Positions 9,772 through 18,312 of a stretch of 64,000 nucleotides of DNA are shown here, piece by piece. The translations under genes were made by a program, and so were the position numbers. The notes beneath the pieces were generated by a model. It was not told the origin of the DNA and did not search any database. It worked only from the letters and a program-made list of their open reading frames with translations. The number at the start of each line of letters is the position of its first letter. Positions within the stretch are counted from its first letter, which is position 1. This stretch comes from Chryseobacterium sp. StRB126 (GTDB lineage: Bacteria > Bacteroidota > Bacteroidia > Flavobacteriales > Weeksellaceae): assembly GCF_000829375.1 (NCBI RefSeq), contig NZ_AP014624.1:1-64000 (forward strand), read 5' to 3'.

Positions 9772-10782
9772 TCACACAAATTCTCTCAATTTTCTTGGCT
9801 GATATTTTTCTACCAGCTCAGCAATGGCCTTGATATGTTCCGGAGTAGTACCGCAACATCCTCCGATAATATTAATCAATCCTTTTTCCACATATTCTTT
9901 GATCTGTCTGGCCATATCTTCCGGTGTCTCATCGTATTTTCCAAAGGCATTTGGTAACCCTGCATTCGGATATGCTGAAATATAAAATTCTGAATTATGG
10001 GCCAGTGTTTCCAGATAGGGTGTCAACTGATCAGCTCCTAATGCGCAGTTAAAACCAACGCTTAATAAATTCAGATGAGAAACAGAGATCAAAAAGGCTT
10101 CTGCTGTCTGTCCACTCAATGTTCTTCCTGATGCATCGGTAATGGTTCCTGAAACCATGATCGGAATTTTTATTCCTCTTTCATCCTGAAGCTCATCAAT
10201 AGCAAAAAGAGCTGCTTTAGCATTCAGGGTATCAAAGATGGTTTCTACCAGTAGAATATCTGAACCTCCGTCTAATAAAGCTTCACATTGCTGTTTGTAA
10301 GCGACTCTCAGTTCTTCAAAAGTAATGGCCCTGTACCCAGGATCATTCACATCAGGGCTTAAACTTGCTGTTCTGTTGGTTGGTCCAATAGATCCGGCTA
10401 CGAATCTCGGTTTATCCGGATTTTTTGCAGTGTATTCATCACAGGCTTTTCTGGCAATTTTTGCAGACTCATAGTTCAACTCATACACCAATTCTTCCAT
10501 ATGGTAATCTGCCATTGCAATGGTAGTTCCGGAGAATGTATTGGTTTCAATAATATCAGCACCTGCTTCCAGATATTTCTTATGTACTTCTTCAATAGCC
10601 TGAGGCTGCGTAAGGGAAAGCAGGTCATTATTCCCTTTTACCGGATGTTCCCAGTCTTTGAAACGCTCGCCACGGTAGTCTTCTTCTTCGAACTTGTAGC
10701 GTTGAAGCATGGTTCCCATAGCACCGTCCAGCACTAGGATACGTTCTTTGAGGGCTTTGTTTAGTAATTCTATATTTGTCAT
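9772..10782 (-). CDS. metH: Methionine synthase, homocysteine-binding part (split MetH)
   Basis: This stand-alone 336-residue homocysteine S-methyltransferase domain corresponds to the N-terminal module of MetH. It begins with the family signature [13 protein letters not shown]. The three zinc-binding cysteines expected for homocysteine activation are Cys246 (GFNCALG) and Cys309/Cys310 ([10 protein letters not shown]). The module must work with the separate pterin/B12 protein at 5934-8594 to make methionine. The upstream gap to the sulfhydrylase gene carries a two-hairpin repeat (10820-10863). Alternatives such as a free-standing MmuM-type methyltransferase are less likely because the rest of MetH lies just downstream. 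Confidence 0.93.
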   Translation of the reverse strand: MTNIELLNKALKERILVLDGAMGTMLQRYKFEEEDYRGERFKDWEHPVKGNNDLLSLTQPQAIEEVHKKYLEAGADIIETNTFSGTTIAMADYHMEELVYELNYESAKIARKACDEYTAKNPDKPRFVAGSIGPTNRTASLSPDVNDPGYRAITFEELRVAYKQQCEALLDGGSDILLVETIFDTLNAKAALFAIDELQDERGIKIPIMVSGTITDASGRTLSGQTAEAFLISVSHLNLLSVGFNCALGADQLTPYLETLAHNSEFYISAYPNAGLPNAFGKYDETPEDMARQIKEYVEKGLINIIGGCCGTTPEHIKAIAELVEKYQPRKLREFV

Positions 10783-10819
10783 CTCTTTTTATAGTTGTTG
10801 AGTGAGACTGATAGGAGTT

Positions 10820-10863
10820 GATAGGACTTCGTTCTATCTTGGGTTAAATCGCCCCGTTGGGGC
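10820..10863. repeat. Two-stem intergenic element, copy 1
   Basis: The first stem pairs GATAGGAC with GTTCTATC (10820-10838). After TTGGGTTAAATC, a second stem pairs GCCCC with GGGGC across GTT (10851-10863). The same architecture occurs at 12147-12190 and 20761-20810. It lies between the sulfhydrylase and the metH N-terminal gene. Confidence 0.75.
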
Positions 10864-10874
10864 TCACTTTGTGA

Positions 10875-12035
10875 TTAATCTAAGGCTTGTTTTAAATCTG
10901 CGATGATGTCGTCTACGTTTTCTAAACCTACTGAACAGCGAACTAATCCTGCCGTAATTCCTACTTCGTTTCTTTCTTCGTCTGACAGTTTAGAATGGGT
11001 GGTAGATGCCGGATGGGTAACAATCGTTCTTGTATCACCTAAGTTTGCAGAAAGTGAACACATTTGGATCTTATCTAAGAAGCTTCTTCCGCCTTCTATT
11101 CCACCTTTTATTTCAAAAGCAACAATGTTTCCACCAAGTTTCATCTGTTTTTTGGCCACTTCATAGCTTGGATGGGATTTCAGGAATGGATATTTTACCA
11201 GTTCTACATTAGGATGACTTTCTAAAAACTCTGCTACCTTCAATGCATTTTCACAGTGCTTTTCAACACGGATTGCCAATGTTTCAAGGCTTTTTGACAA
11301 TACCCATGCATTAAATGGAGACAAAGCAGGTCCTGTATTTCTTGCAAAAAGATAGATTTCTCTGATTAGGTCTGCTTTTCCTACTGCGATTCCGCCTAAT
11401 ACTCTTCCCTGTCCGTCAATCAATTTCGTTGCTGAATGTACAACAACATCTGCACCATATTTAATTGGCTGTTGAAGATAAGGTGTTGCAAAACAGTTAT
11501 CTACAATAAATATTAAGTTATGTTTCTTTGCAATCTGACCGAAAAACTCAAGATCCAGAATTTCAATTGCCGGATTGGTAGGCGTTTCCAGGTATAAGAT
11601 CTTTGTATTGGGTTGAATATACTTTTCAACATTCTCTGCATCTTCTGCCTTGAAGTAAGTCGTTTCAATATTCCATTTCGGGAAATATTTTGTGAATAAA
11701 GTGTGTGTAGATCCGAAAACCGACTGACAGCTTACAATATGATCTCCTGCACTTAATAAAGCAGCAAATGTAGAGTAGATGGCTGCCATTCCTGTTGCAA
11801 AGGCATATCCTGCTTCTGCACCTTCCATTTTAGCGATCTTTTCAGTAAATTCAGTTACATTCGGGTTGGAGAAACGGCTGTACAGGTTTTTAGGTTTTTC
11901 TTCAGCAAAGCTTGCCCTCATATCTTCAGCATCCTGAAAAATAAAACTGGAGGTAAGATATAATGGTGTGGAATGCTCATCAAACTGAGATCTTTCAGTC
12001 TGGGTTCTTATTGCTGATGTTTCGAAATTTTCCAT
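10875..12035 (-). CDS. metZ: O-acyl-homoserine sulfhydrylase (MetZ/MetB-like)
   Basis: This is a PLP-dependent enzyme of the Cys/Met metabolism family that joins an O-acylhomoserine with sulfide (direct route) or cysteine. The 386-residue protein carries the PLP lysine Lys204 in SATKLIDGQG, the substrate-loop motif YSRFSNPNV, and a C-terminal RCSVGLENVDDI. The SRF-x-NP and GDTRT-containing C-terminal segments fit the MetZ/MetB/MetY superfamily. Since the neighbouring acyltransferase is MetX-like, the acceptor is most likely O-acetylhomoserine. Separating sulfhydrylase from gamma-synthase activity is not possible from sequence alone. It sits between two copies of the two-stem repeat, inside the SAM-riboswitch-led methionine block. 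Confidence 0.88.
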   Translation of the reverse strand: MENFETSAIRTQTERSQFDEHSTPLYLTSSFIFQDAEDMRASFAEEKPKNLYSRFSNPNVTEFTEKIAKMEGAEAGYAFATGMAAIYSTFAALLSAGDHIVSCQSVFGSTHTLFTKYFPKWNIETTYFKAEDAENVEKYIQPNTKILYLETPTNPAIEILDLEFFGQIAKKHNLIFIVDNCFATPYLQQPIKYGADVVVHSATKLIDGQGRVLGGIAVGKADLIREIYLFARNTGPALSPFNAWVLSKSLETLAIRVEKHCENALKVAEFLESHPNVELVKYPFLKSHPSYEVAKKQMKLGGNIVAFEIKGGIEGGRSFLDKIQMCSLSANLGDTRTIVTHPASTTHSKLSDEERNEVGITAGLVRCSVGLENVDDIIADLKQALD

Positions 12036-12146
12036 ATAGTTTTAATTGATGTACAATGTATCTTTATGATGCTTGTTCCAATGTTTAATCACGGTGTATT
12101 TGTTTTAAAATGGGTACATTTTTATAAATGCGATGTGATTATGTTT

Positions 12147-12190
12147 GATAGAATTTTATTCTATCCTTGGCTAAATCATCCCTTCGGGAT
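12147..12190. repeat. Two-stem intergenic element, copy 2
   Basis: The first stem pairs GATAGAA with TTCTATC (12147-12165). A TTGGCTAAATC linker follows, then ATCCC-TTC-GGGAT (12178-12190). The linker is near identical to that of the copies at 10820 and 20761. The second-stem bases differ from copy 1 but still pair, a covariation that argues for a conserved structure. It lies between the homoserine dehydrogenase and sulfhydrylase genes. Confidence 0.75.
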
Positions 12191-12228
12191 TGATATCATT
12201 TGATACATTGTTGATTTATTTTGTACGA

Positions 12229-13767
12229 TTATTTTGTTTCACTTAGTCTTAAAATATCACCGAATACTCCTCTTGCAGTTACCTGCGCTCCGGCTCCGGC
12301 TCCCATAATCACGATTGGATTTTCACCATAACTTTCTGTGTAGATCTCAAAGATGGAATCTGAACCTTTCAGTTGTCCTAGCGCAGAACTTCCCGGCACT
12401 GAAACCAATTTTACATCAAGCTGACCTTTTTCTTCCTGTAAGTTTCCGTGAAGATCTCCTACATAACGCAATACATGACCAGGCTCCTGATTCCCCTTAA
12501 TCTTCTGATATTCTTCATCCAGTTCTTCTAATCTTGAAAGGAATTCTGATTTTGAAACTGATAATAAGTTTTCCGGAACCAGATTTTGAATGTTGATATC
12601 TTCAAATTCATTGATTAGATCTAATTCTCTTGCTAAAATCAATAGTTTTCTTGCTACATCATTTCCTGAAAGATCTTCTCTTGGGTCTGGTTCTGTGTAT
12701 CCTTTTTCCAAAGCTTCATTCACAATTGTTGAAAATTTATCATCTCTCAAAGAGAAATTGTTGAAAACATAGCTTAATGTTCCTGAGAATACTCCTTTAA
12801 TTCTTGTGATATTTTCTCCTGAAAGGTGTAATAGTTTGATGGTATCAATTAGCGGAAGACCAGCTCCTACATTGGTTTCATACAGATAACGTCTGTTGTT
12901 TTTACTCAACGTATATCTTAGTTTACGGTATTCTTCAATTGGAAGAGTGTTGAAAATTTTATTAGAAGAAACCAGATCGAATCCATTTTCTGCTAAGGCA
13001 TGGTAGTTTTTCACAAAATCCTTGCTTGCTGTGTTATCTACGACAATCAGATTCTCCAATTGGTTTTCATTGGAAAAGTTAATTAGCTCCTCTACATTGG
13101 ATGGCTGCTCTGCTGTTAGAACCTCATCAGACCAGTTGGTATCAAAACCTTTTTTATTGAATGCTATTTTCTTTGAATTGGCTACAGCAACAACTTTAAG
13201 ATCTATTTTTTTACGTCTTTTAATTTCTTCCGAAGATTCTAAAACCTGCTCGATTAATGTTTTCCCCACATTTCCATGACCAATGATAGCCAGATGAACA
13301 GTCTTCGGCTTTTTGAAGATCTCAGATTCTATGATATTTTTTGTTTTTTCGTCCTGTGAAGAAGTAACTACGATGTTTACTCTGTTCTCACCGGCAACTT
13401 TGTTTAAAAGCAATGGAAAAACATTGTTTCTCGCCAACTCTGCAAAAACTTTATTGGAATCTTCTGCTACAAAACCAATAACAGAAACATTATTAATACT
13501 ATATATTTGGGATACTTTTCCTGATTTTCTTTCTCCTTCAAATTCATCAATAAGGCAAGCTACTGCTTTTTCAGCATCATTTTCGTGAACCAAAATAGAA
13601 ATTCCGTTTTCTATGGCTTGCTGAGAGATTACTCCAACACTGATACGCGCTAAAGTAAGCGCTTTAAAAATTCGTCCGTCAATTCCGATTTCTCCTAAGA
13701 AATCTTCTCCTTCAAATTTGACAATTGATCTGTTCTTTAAAAATTTTATTTCGTTAGCATTTTTCAT
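12229..13767 (-). CDS. Homoserine dehydrogenase with aspartokinase-type ACT region
   Basis: The enzyme reduces aspartate semialdehyde to homoserine, the branch-point precursor of methionine and threonine. The 512-residue protein lacks a kinase domain. Residues ~1-150 look like the tandem ACT region of aspartokinases (RISVGVISQQAIENG, NVSVIGFVAED). Residues ~155-510 are homoserine dehydrogenase, with the nucleotide motif IIGHGNVGK and the catalytic-domain segments GLPLIDTIK and GVFSGTLSYVFN. It looks like a bifunctional ThrA that has lost its kinase but kept the allosteric region. It starts 4 bp after the metX stop codon and is therefore under the same SAM-responsive leader. Confidence 0.9.
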   Translation of the reverse strand: MKNANEIKFLKNRSIVKFEGEDFLGEIGIDGRIFKALTLARISVGVISQQAIENGISILVHENDAEKAVACLIDEFEGERKSGKVSQIYSINNVSVIGFVAEDSNKVFAELARNNVFPLLLNKVAGENRVNIVVTSSQDEKTKNIIESEIFKKPKTVHLAIIGHGNVGKTLIEQVLESSEEIKRRKKIDLKVVAVANSKKIAFNKKGFDTNWSDEVLTAEQPSNVEELINFSNENQLENLIVVDNTASKDFVKNYHALAENGFDLVSSNKIFNTLPIEEYRKLRYTLSKNNRRYLYETNVGAGLPLIDTIKLLHLSGENITRIKGVFSGTLSYVFNNFSLRDDKFSTIVNEALEKGYTEPDPREDLSGNDVARKLLILARELDLINEFEDINIQNLVPENLLSVSKSEFLSRLEELDEEYQKIKGNQEPGHVLRYVGDLHGNLQEEKGQLDVKLVSVPGSSALGQLKGSDSIFEIYTESYGENPIVIMGAGAGAQVTARGVFGDILRLSETK

Positions 13768-13771
13768 GACT

Positions 13772-14710
13772 CTATAAAATGTTTTTTATGATATTATTTA
13801 ATTGTTGATATTCCATTAGGAAGGCATCATGCCCGTGTATAGATTGGATCTCGTGATAAGAAACATTCTCCTTTTTCTTTTTCAGCTTTTCAAAACACAT
13901 TCGGATTTCAGAAGCCGGGAAGAATAAATCTGTATCTACGGAGATCATGTGCATTCGTGCTTCTATGCGCTCCAGAGCTTTTTCTTCAGTATTTATATTC
14001 ATCAGCAAATGATTCATCAGCTTGTAGGCTTGTAAACTAAACCTTTCGTTTAATGCATTACCGTGATAAACCAGCCAATCTTCCGATTCTAAGCGTTGTT
14101 TTTCCTGATTGTATTTATTTTGAAATCTGTTGTTAAGTGATTCCGGAGTTCTATAGCATAACATAGCATGAATTCTTGCTTTTTGTAATGGCTCATCTTT
14201 ATCATTCAATAAAAATTTCTGAACCAGACATTGTGCATGAAGCCAATCGTGAGTTCTATAATCACAGGCAATGGGAATGAAAATTTCTGCAAGCTTGGGT
14301 TGTTTTGCTAACATTTCCCATGCAATTCCTCCTCCAAGGGAGCCTCCAATAATGGCGTATAGGTTTGTAATATGTAAAGCTTCTAATCCTTTCAGAAATA
14401 TACTCGCAATCTCTGAAGGGGTGAAGTCTTCATAGTTTTCAATTAAAAAATGATCGTATCCGTTTCCGGGAATATTGAAACACAAAACCGTGTACTTATT
14501 GGTATCAACCACCTGATCTTCTCCCACTAATTGTTTCCACCAGCCTTTTTCACCAGATACGTTTGAATTTCCAGTAAGGGCATGATTGATTAAAATGATA
14601 GGGGCTGTAAACAGATCTTTCCCGAAAAGCTCATAGCTCAACGAGATACTGTATTCCTTTTGGGAATTGGTTTGATACGAAAGATTAATATAGTTTAGTT
14701 CTGTTTTCAA
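13772..14710 (-). CDS. metX: Homoserine O-acetyltransferase
   Basis: This alpha/beta-hydrolase-fold acyltransferase activates homoserine for sulfur incorporation, normally using acetyl-CoA. The 312-residue protein shows the oxyanion-region NHALTGNS, the nucleophile elbow GGSLGGG with Ser124, an acid in ISVDTDLFFP and the C-terminal catalytic HGHDAF. It is shorter than the ~370-residue proteobacterial and actinobacterial MetX. Acyl-donor choice (acetyl or succinyl) is not fixed by family and was not deduced. It is the first gene behind a canonical SAM-I riboswitch and a strong Bacteroidota-type promoter, so it should be switched off when SAM is abundant. Confidence 0.9.
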   Translation of the reverse strand: MKTELNYINLSYQTNSQKEYSISLSYELFGKDLFTAPIILINHALTGNSNVSGEKGWWKQLVGEDQVVDTNKYTVLCFNIPGNGYDHFLIENYEDFTPSEIASIFLKGLEALHITNLYAIIGGSLGGGIAWEMLAKQPKLAEIFIPIACDYRTHDWLHAQCLVQKFLLNDKDEPLQKARIHAMLCYRTPESLNNRFQNKYNQEKQRLESEDWLVYHGNALNERFSLQAYKLMNHLLMNINTEEKALERIEARMHMISVDTDLFFPASEIRMCFEKLKKKKENVSYHEIQSIHGHDAFLMEYQQLNNIIKNIL

Positions 14711-14772
14711 TTCTATTAAATTTTAATACAATTGAAAATGCCACAGGAAATGGCTGAAAAGAACTTCAGTAA

Positions 14773-14876
14773 GTTATCTGTCCAAAATTACTTTGGTAGA
14801 ACGTAGCACCTTCTTTGCTTGCGCAAAGGGTTGCTAAGGTTTCATAGGGTCTAATCCCTCAACCTTTCTTGATAAC
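14773..14876 (-). ncRNA. SAM-I (S-box) riboswitch
   Basis: Read on the minus strand, the leader begins GTTATCAAGAAAGGTTGAGG and continues with the near-invariant GATGAAACC-like turn (CTATGAAACCTTAGCAACC), a variable P3 stem, AAGGTGCTA, and a closing GATAAC. P1 is formed by GTTATC (14876-14871) with GATAAC (14778-14773). These are the conserved S-box core elements in the right order. The aptamer sits 62 bp before metX. Downstream, a weak hairpin (GCCA...TGGC, about 14743-14757) followed by Ts may serve in the expression platform, but this part is uncertain. Confidence 0.92.
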
Positions 14877-14905
14877 ATTTTCAATATTTGAATGAACGAA
14901 TGGTG

Positions 14906-14934
14906 CAAAGGTAGTTCTTTTCTTTTAAAATCAA
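14906..14934 (-). promoter_or_regulatory. Bacteroidota-type promoter for the met block
   Basis: On the minus strand there is a perfect -7 box TACCTTTG (14913-14906), followed by CACC. A TTG -33 element (14934-14932) lies 18 bases upstream. Both match the TTG-N17-23-TAnnTTTG consensus. The start site would fall near 14900, giving a ~190-nt leader that contains the whole SAM riboswitch. Confidence 0.8.
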
Positions 14935-15066
14935 AAAAAAATTAATTTAATATTAAAAAAAGCCCTTAAACACAAGTATTACAAGCCTATATTAATTATT
15001 CTTCAGATAAAAGGAATTGGAATTATTTTACAAAAAAACTAACTTCGTATTGAAAAATGATGAAAT

Positions 15067-17682
15067 ATGATCGCCGAAAAAGAAAGATTACAAGATACCA
15101 AATGGAAAAACTGGGGACCTTATGTAAGCAACCGGCAATGGGGAAATGTACGGGAAGATTATAGCCCGGACGGAAATGCGTGGAACTACACCAATCATAA
15201 TAATGCAGAAAGCTATACTTATCGCTGGGGTGAAGAAGGTATTGCAGGAATTTCTGATGTAAAGCAACTGTTCTGCTTTGCCCTTTCGTTCTGGAATAAA
15301 AAAGATAAAATTGTTAAGGAACGTTTCTTTGGGTTGAGTAATCCACAGGGAAACCATGGTGAAGATATCAAGGAGATTTTCTACTATCTGGATAATACGC
15401 CTACTCATAGTTATATGAAAATGGTTTACAAATATCCAATCAATGAATTCCCTTATGATGAGCTTGTTGCCGTAAATGGAAGCCGCAGCAAACAGGAACC
15501 GGAGTATGAGATCTTTGATACGGGAATTTTTGATAACGATGCCTATTTTGATATTTTTATTGAATACTGTAAAGCCGATCACAATGATATTCTCGTAAGA
15601 GTAACCGTTTGTAACCGGAGTCAGTCTGATGCACCTATTGTTGTGGCTCCTACTACATGGTTCAGAAATAACTGGAAATGGGGTTACAATACCTATAAAG
15701 GAGAAATGAATGCTTCGCATGACGGAAGTATCAATATTGGGCACGACAGTATTTCCATCAAAAAGTTTTACTCTAGAAACAGAAATGCTAAGAGTGTATT
15801 CTGTGAAAATGAAACCAATACCCCCAAGTTGTATGGGGCTCCTCAGGCAGAAAATACTTATTTCAAAGATGGAATCAATAACTATATCATTTACCGCGAT
15901 AACACCATAAATCCTGAGAAAAGAGGAACTAAAGCTTCTTTCTTAATTGATGAACTCATTGAAGCTGGGCAATCCCAGATTTTTGAATTCAGGTTGTGTC
16001 CTCATGAAAGTGATGAGCCTTTTGACAATTTTGATGAGATTTTTGATACCAGACAGGCTGAAGCAGAGGAATTTTATAGTGATGTTCAAAACGACACTTC
16101 CAATGAAGATGAAAGAAATGTTCAAAGACAGGCTTTTGCAGGACTTCTTTGGAATAAACAATTCTATCATTATAATATTGGAAAATGGCTGAAAGGAGAT
16201 CCGAACTTCGAAGCACCAAGAAACTTTCATAATTATGTAAGAAATACAGAATGGAACCACCTCCATAATAAAGACATTATTTCCATGCCTGATAAATGGG
16301 AATACCCGTGGTATGCAACATGGGATCTTGCTTTTCATTGTGTTCCTTTATCCATCATTGATGCTGAGTTTGCTAAAGGACAACTTTTACTCCTCACCAA
16401 GGAATGGTATATGCATCCTAACGGACAGCTGCCAGCCTATGAGTGGAATATGAGTGATGTGAATCCGCCTGTACATGCCTGGTCTTGCTTCAGAGTTTTT
16501 AAAATTGACGAAAAAAACAATGGAAAACCTGATTTATTATTCCTTGAAAAAGTCTTCCAAAAACTTCTTTTGAATTTCACCTGGTGGGTCAACCGAAAGG
16601 ATAAAAACGGAAAAAATATTTTCGGTGGCGGTTTTCTTGGATTGGATAATATCGGAGCCTTTGACCGAAATATGGTTTTAGAGGATGGGCAGCATCTGGA
16701 ACAGGCAGACGGAACAAGCTGGATGGCCATGTATGCGCTGAACATGATGCGAATTGCCATGGAACTTGCCCAGTATTACCAGGTATATGAAGATATGGCC
16801 ATCAAATTCTTTGAACATTATCTTTATATCGCCGAAGCCATGGAGAATCTGGGTGAAGGAACAAAAGGTTTATGGAATGAAGAAGACGGATTTTTCTATG
16901 ATGTTCTCCAACTCGGAAACGGAAATAGTGTTTCTTTACGATTGAGAAGTATTGTTGGATTAATTCCTTTGTTTGCGGTGGAAATCGTAGATCACAGACT
17001 TCTGGAAAAAATGCCGAATTTCAAAACCCGAATGGAATGGATCTTAAAGAATAAACCGGAACTCACCAAACTGGTTTCTCACTGGGATGAGGAAGGACAA
17101 GGCAGAAAACACTTAATGAGCATTCTCCGTAAAAACCGATTGACCAAGGTATTAACCAGAATGCTTGATGAGAAAGAATTTTTAAGTTCTTATGGAATCC
17201 GGGCTATGTCTAAGGTATATGAAGAAAATCCTTTTGTATTCTCTGTTCATGGTCATGAAAATGTTGTGTATTATACTCCTGCAGAAAGTGACAGCAGAAT
17301 GTTTGGTGGAAACAGTAACTGGCGCGGGCCTATCTGGTTTCCTATTAATTTTCTGATTGTAGAAAGTTTACAACGTTTTCATTATTATTACGGAAACAGC
17401 CTGAAGGTAGAATTCCCTACCGGAAGTGGTGAAAAGAAAAACCTGGATGAAGTAGCTCAGAATATCAGCAAAAGACTTTGTTCTATCTTTTTAAAGGATG
17501 AGCATGGACAGCGTGCCTTCAATGGTGGAAATCCAAAGTTTAACTATGATGAGCATTTTAGAGATTATATCACATTCTTTGAATACTTCCATGGAGATAA
17601 TGGACGAGGTGTAGGGGCTTCTCATCAAACAGGATGGACGGCTACTGTGGCGAAATTGATAAAACCAAGACTTACCTTTTAA
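15067..17682 (+). CDS. GH63/MGH1-like glucosidase
   Basis: The 871-residue protein belongs to the (alpha/alpha)6-barrel glucosidase group related to GH63 mannosyl-oligosaccharide glucosidases. Members act on alpha-glucosides, and the exact substrate is not known here. There is no signal peptide, so a cytoplasmic place is likely. Visible landmarks are the aromatic N-terminal beta-domain (KWKNWGPYVSNRQWGNVREDYS), the central barrel motif EYPWYATWDLAFHC with an acidic residue typical of the catalytic site, QLPAYEWNMSDVNPPVHAW, and the C-terminal GGNSNWRGPIWFPIN. It is transcribed alone with a strong terminator and diverges from the metX leader. Confidence 0.85.
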   Translation: MIAEKERLQDTKWKNWGPYVSNRQWGNVREDYSPDGNAWNYTNHNNAESYTYRWGEEGIAGISDVKQLFCFALSFWNKKDKIVKERFFGLSNPQGNHGEDIKEIFYYLDNTPTHSYMKMVYKYPINEFPYDELVAVNGSRSKQEPEYEIFDTGIFDNDAYFDIFIEYCKADHNDILVRVTVCNRSQSDAPIVVAPTTWFRNNWKWGYNTYKGEMNASHDGSINIGHDSISIKKFYSRNRNAKSVFCENETNTPKLYGAPQAENTYFKDGINNYIIYRDNTINPEKRGTKASFLIDELIEAGQSQIFEFRLCPHESDEPFDNFDEIFDTRQAEAEEFYSDVQNDTSNEDERNVQRQAFAGLLWNKQFYHYNIGKWLKGDPNFEAPRNFHNYVRNTEWNHLHNKDIISMPDKWEYPWYATWDLAFHCVPLSIIDAEFAKGQLLLLTKEWYMHPNGQLPAYEWNMSDVNPPVHAWSCFRVFKIDEKNNGKPDLLFLEKVFQKLLLNFTWWVNRKDKNGKNIFGGGFLGLDNIGAFDRNMVLEDGQHLEQADGTSWMAMYALNMMRIAMELAQYYQVYEDMAIKFFEHYLYIAEAMENLGEGTKGLWNEEDGFFYDVLQLGNGNSVSLRLRSIVGLIPLFAVEIVDHRLLEKMPNFKTRMEWILKNKPELTKLVSHWDEEGQGRKHLMSILRKNRLTKVLTRMLDEKEFLSSYGIRAMSKVYEENPFVFSVHGHENVVYYTPAESDSRMFGGNSNWRGPIWFPINFLIVESLQRFHYYYGNSLKVEFPTGSGEKKNLDEVAQNISKRLCSIFLKDEHGQRAFNGGNPKFNYDEHFRDYITFFEYFHGDNGRGVGASHQTGWTATVAKLIKPRLTF

Positions 17683-17706
17683 TGAGCAATCAGTAATGAA
17701 ATAGAA

Positions 17707-17736
17707 AACCGTTCCATTTTTGGAACGGTTTTTTTT
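17707..17736 (+). terminator. Terminator of the glucosidase gene
   Basis: The stem AACCGTTCC (17707-17715) pairs with GGAACGGTT (17722-17730) and is followed by eight or more Ts. It begins 24 bp after the stop codon. Confidence 0.93.
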
Positions 17737-17834
17737 GCCACGAATGTTAGAATAAAATAATAAATGCCTAAAAATTATTTATCTAAACTCTTTACTACAT
17801 AAGCTTTATAAAATTATTCGTGCATTAGTTGCTA

Positions 17835-17862
17835 AATAAAAATGAGGCTTTCAAGCCCCATC
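17835..17862 (-). terminator. Terminator of the OsmC/MoxR operon
   Basis: On the minus strand ATGGGGCTTGAAAGCCTCAT forms a short stem and is followed by TTTTTATTT. It lies 7 bp after the OsmC stop codon. Confidence 0.7.
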
Positions 17863-17869
17863 TATAGTT

Positions 17870-18289
17870 TTAAATTTTCTCTCCGTTCACAAATACTTCG
17901 TATCCTATTTCTACATTGGGTTCCAACGTCTTTGATACGGAACAGTATTTTTCGAATGATAATTCTGCTGCCTTTAAAGCTTTTTTAGGATCAATTTCTC
18001 CTTCCAAAATGAATTTCACTTTAATGGATTTGAAAGGTTTCGCATCATCTACCTGAACTCTCTCCCCTTCTACTTCTGCCTGAAAGCTTTTAATTTCCTG
18101 GCGCTGCTTCTTTAAAATAGAAACTACGTCTATTCCACTGCATCCTGCCACTGCCATCAGGACACTTTCCATTGGAGAAACTCCTTTAGCTCCCGGCTGT
18201 GAGGTATTGTCTAAAAGGATAGAATTTCCCTGTCCGTTTGTACATTCAAATAAAAAGTCGTCGTTAATTCTATTAAGTGTTATTTTCAT
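17870..18289 (-). CDS. OsmC family protein
   Basis: This 139-residue OsmC/Ohr-superfamily protein belongs to a family of thiol peroxidases that often reduce organic hydroperoxides. The conserved cysteine in the helix motif MAVAGCSGIDVVSIL is present. The second cysteine, near residue 110 (FEKYCSVSKTL), is also present, matching the OsmC/YhfA pattern. It follows the DUF58 gene by 23 bp and could be the last gene of that operon, but it has no known role with MoxR systems. The physiological substrate is unknown. Confidence 0.9.
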   Translation of the reverse strand: MKITLNRINDDFLFECTNGQGNSILLDNTSQPGAKGVSPMESVLMAVAGCSGIDVVSILKKQRQEIKSFQAEVEGERVQVDDAKPFKSIKVKFILEGEIDPKKALKAAELSFEKYCSVSKTLEPNVEIGYEVFVNGEKI

Positions 18290-18312
18290 TGTTGCTTATT
18301 GTTCTTACAAAA

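Noticed and set aside
10820..10863. Two-stem element as an ordinary terminator
   Set aside because: No T tract follows the stems, the linker is conserved in other copies, and the downstream gene is likely co-transcribed.
15088..15744. Long open frame antisense to the glucosidase
   Set aside because: It is fully inside a strongly supported gene on the other strand and its protein is hydrophobic, low-quality sequence. Also true of the antisense frame at 3713-4282.
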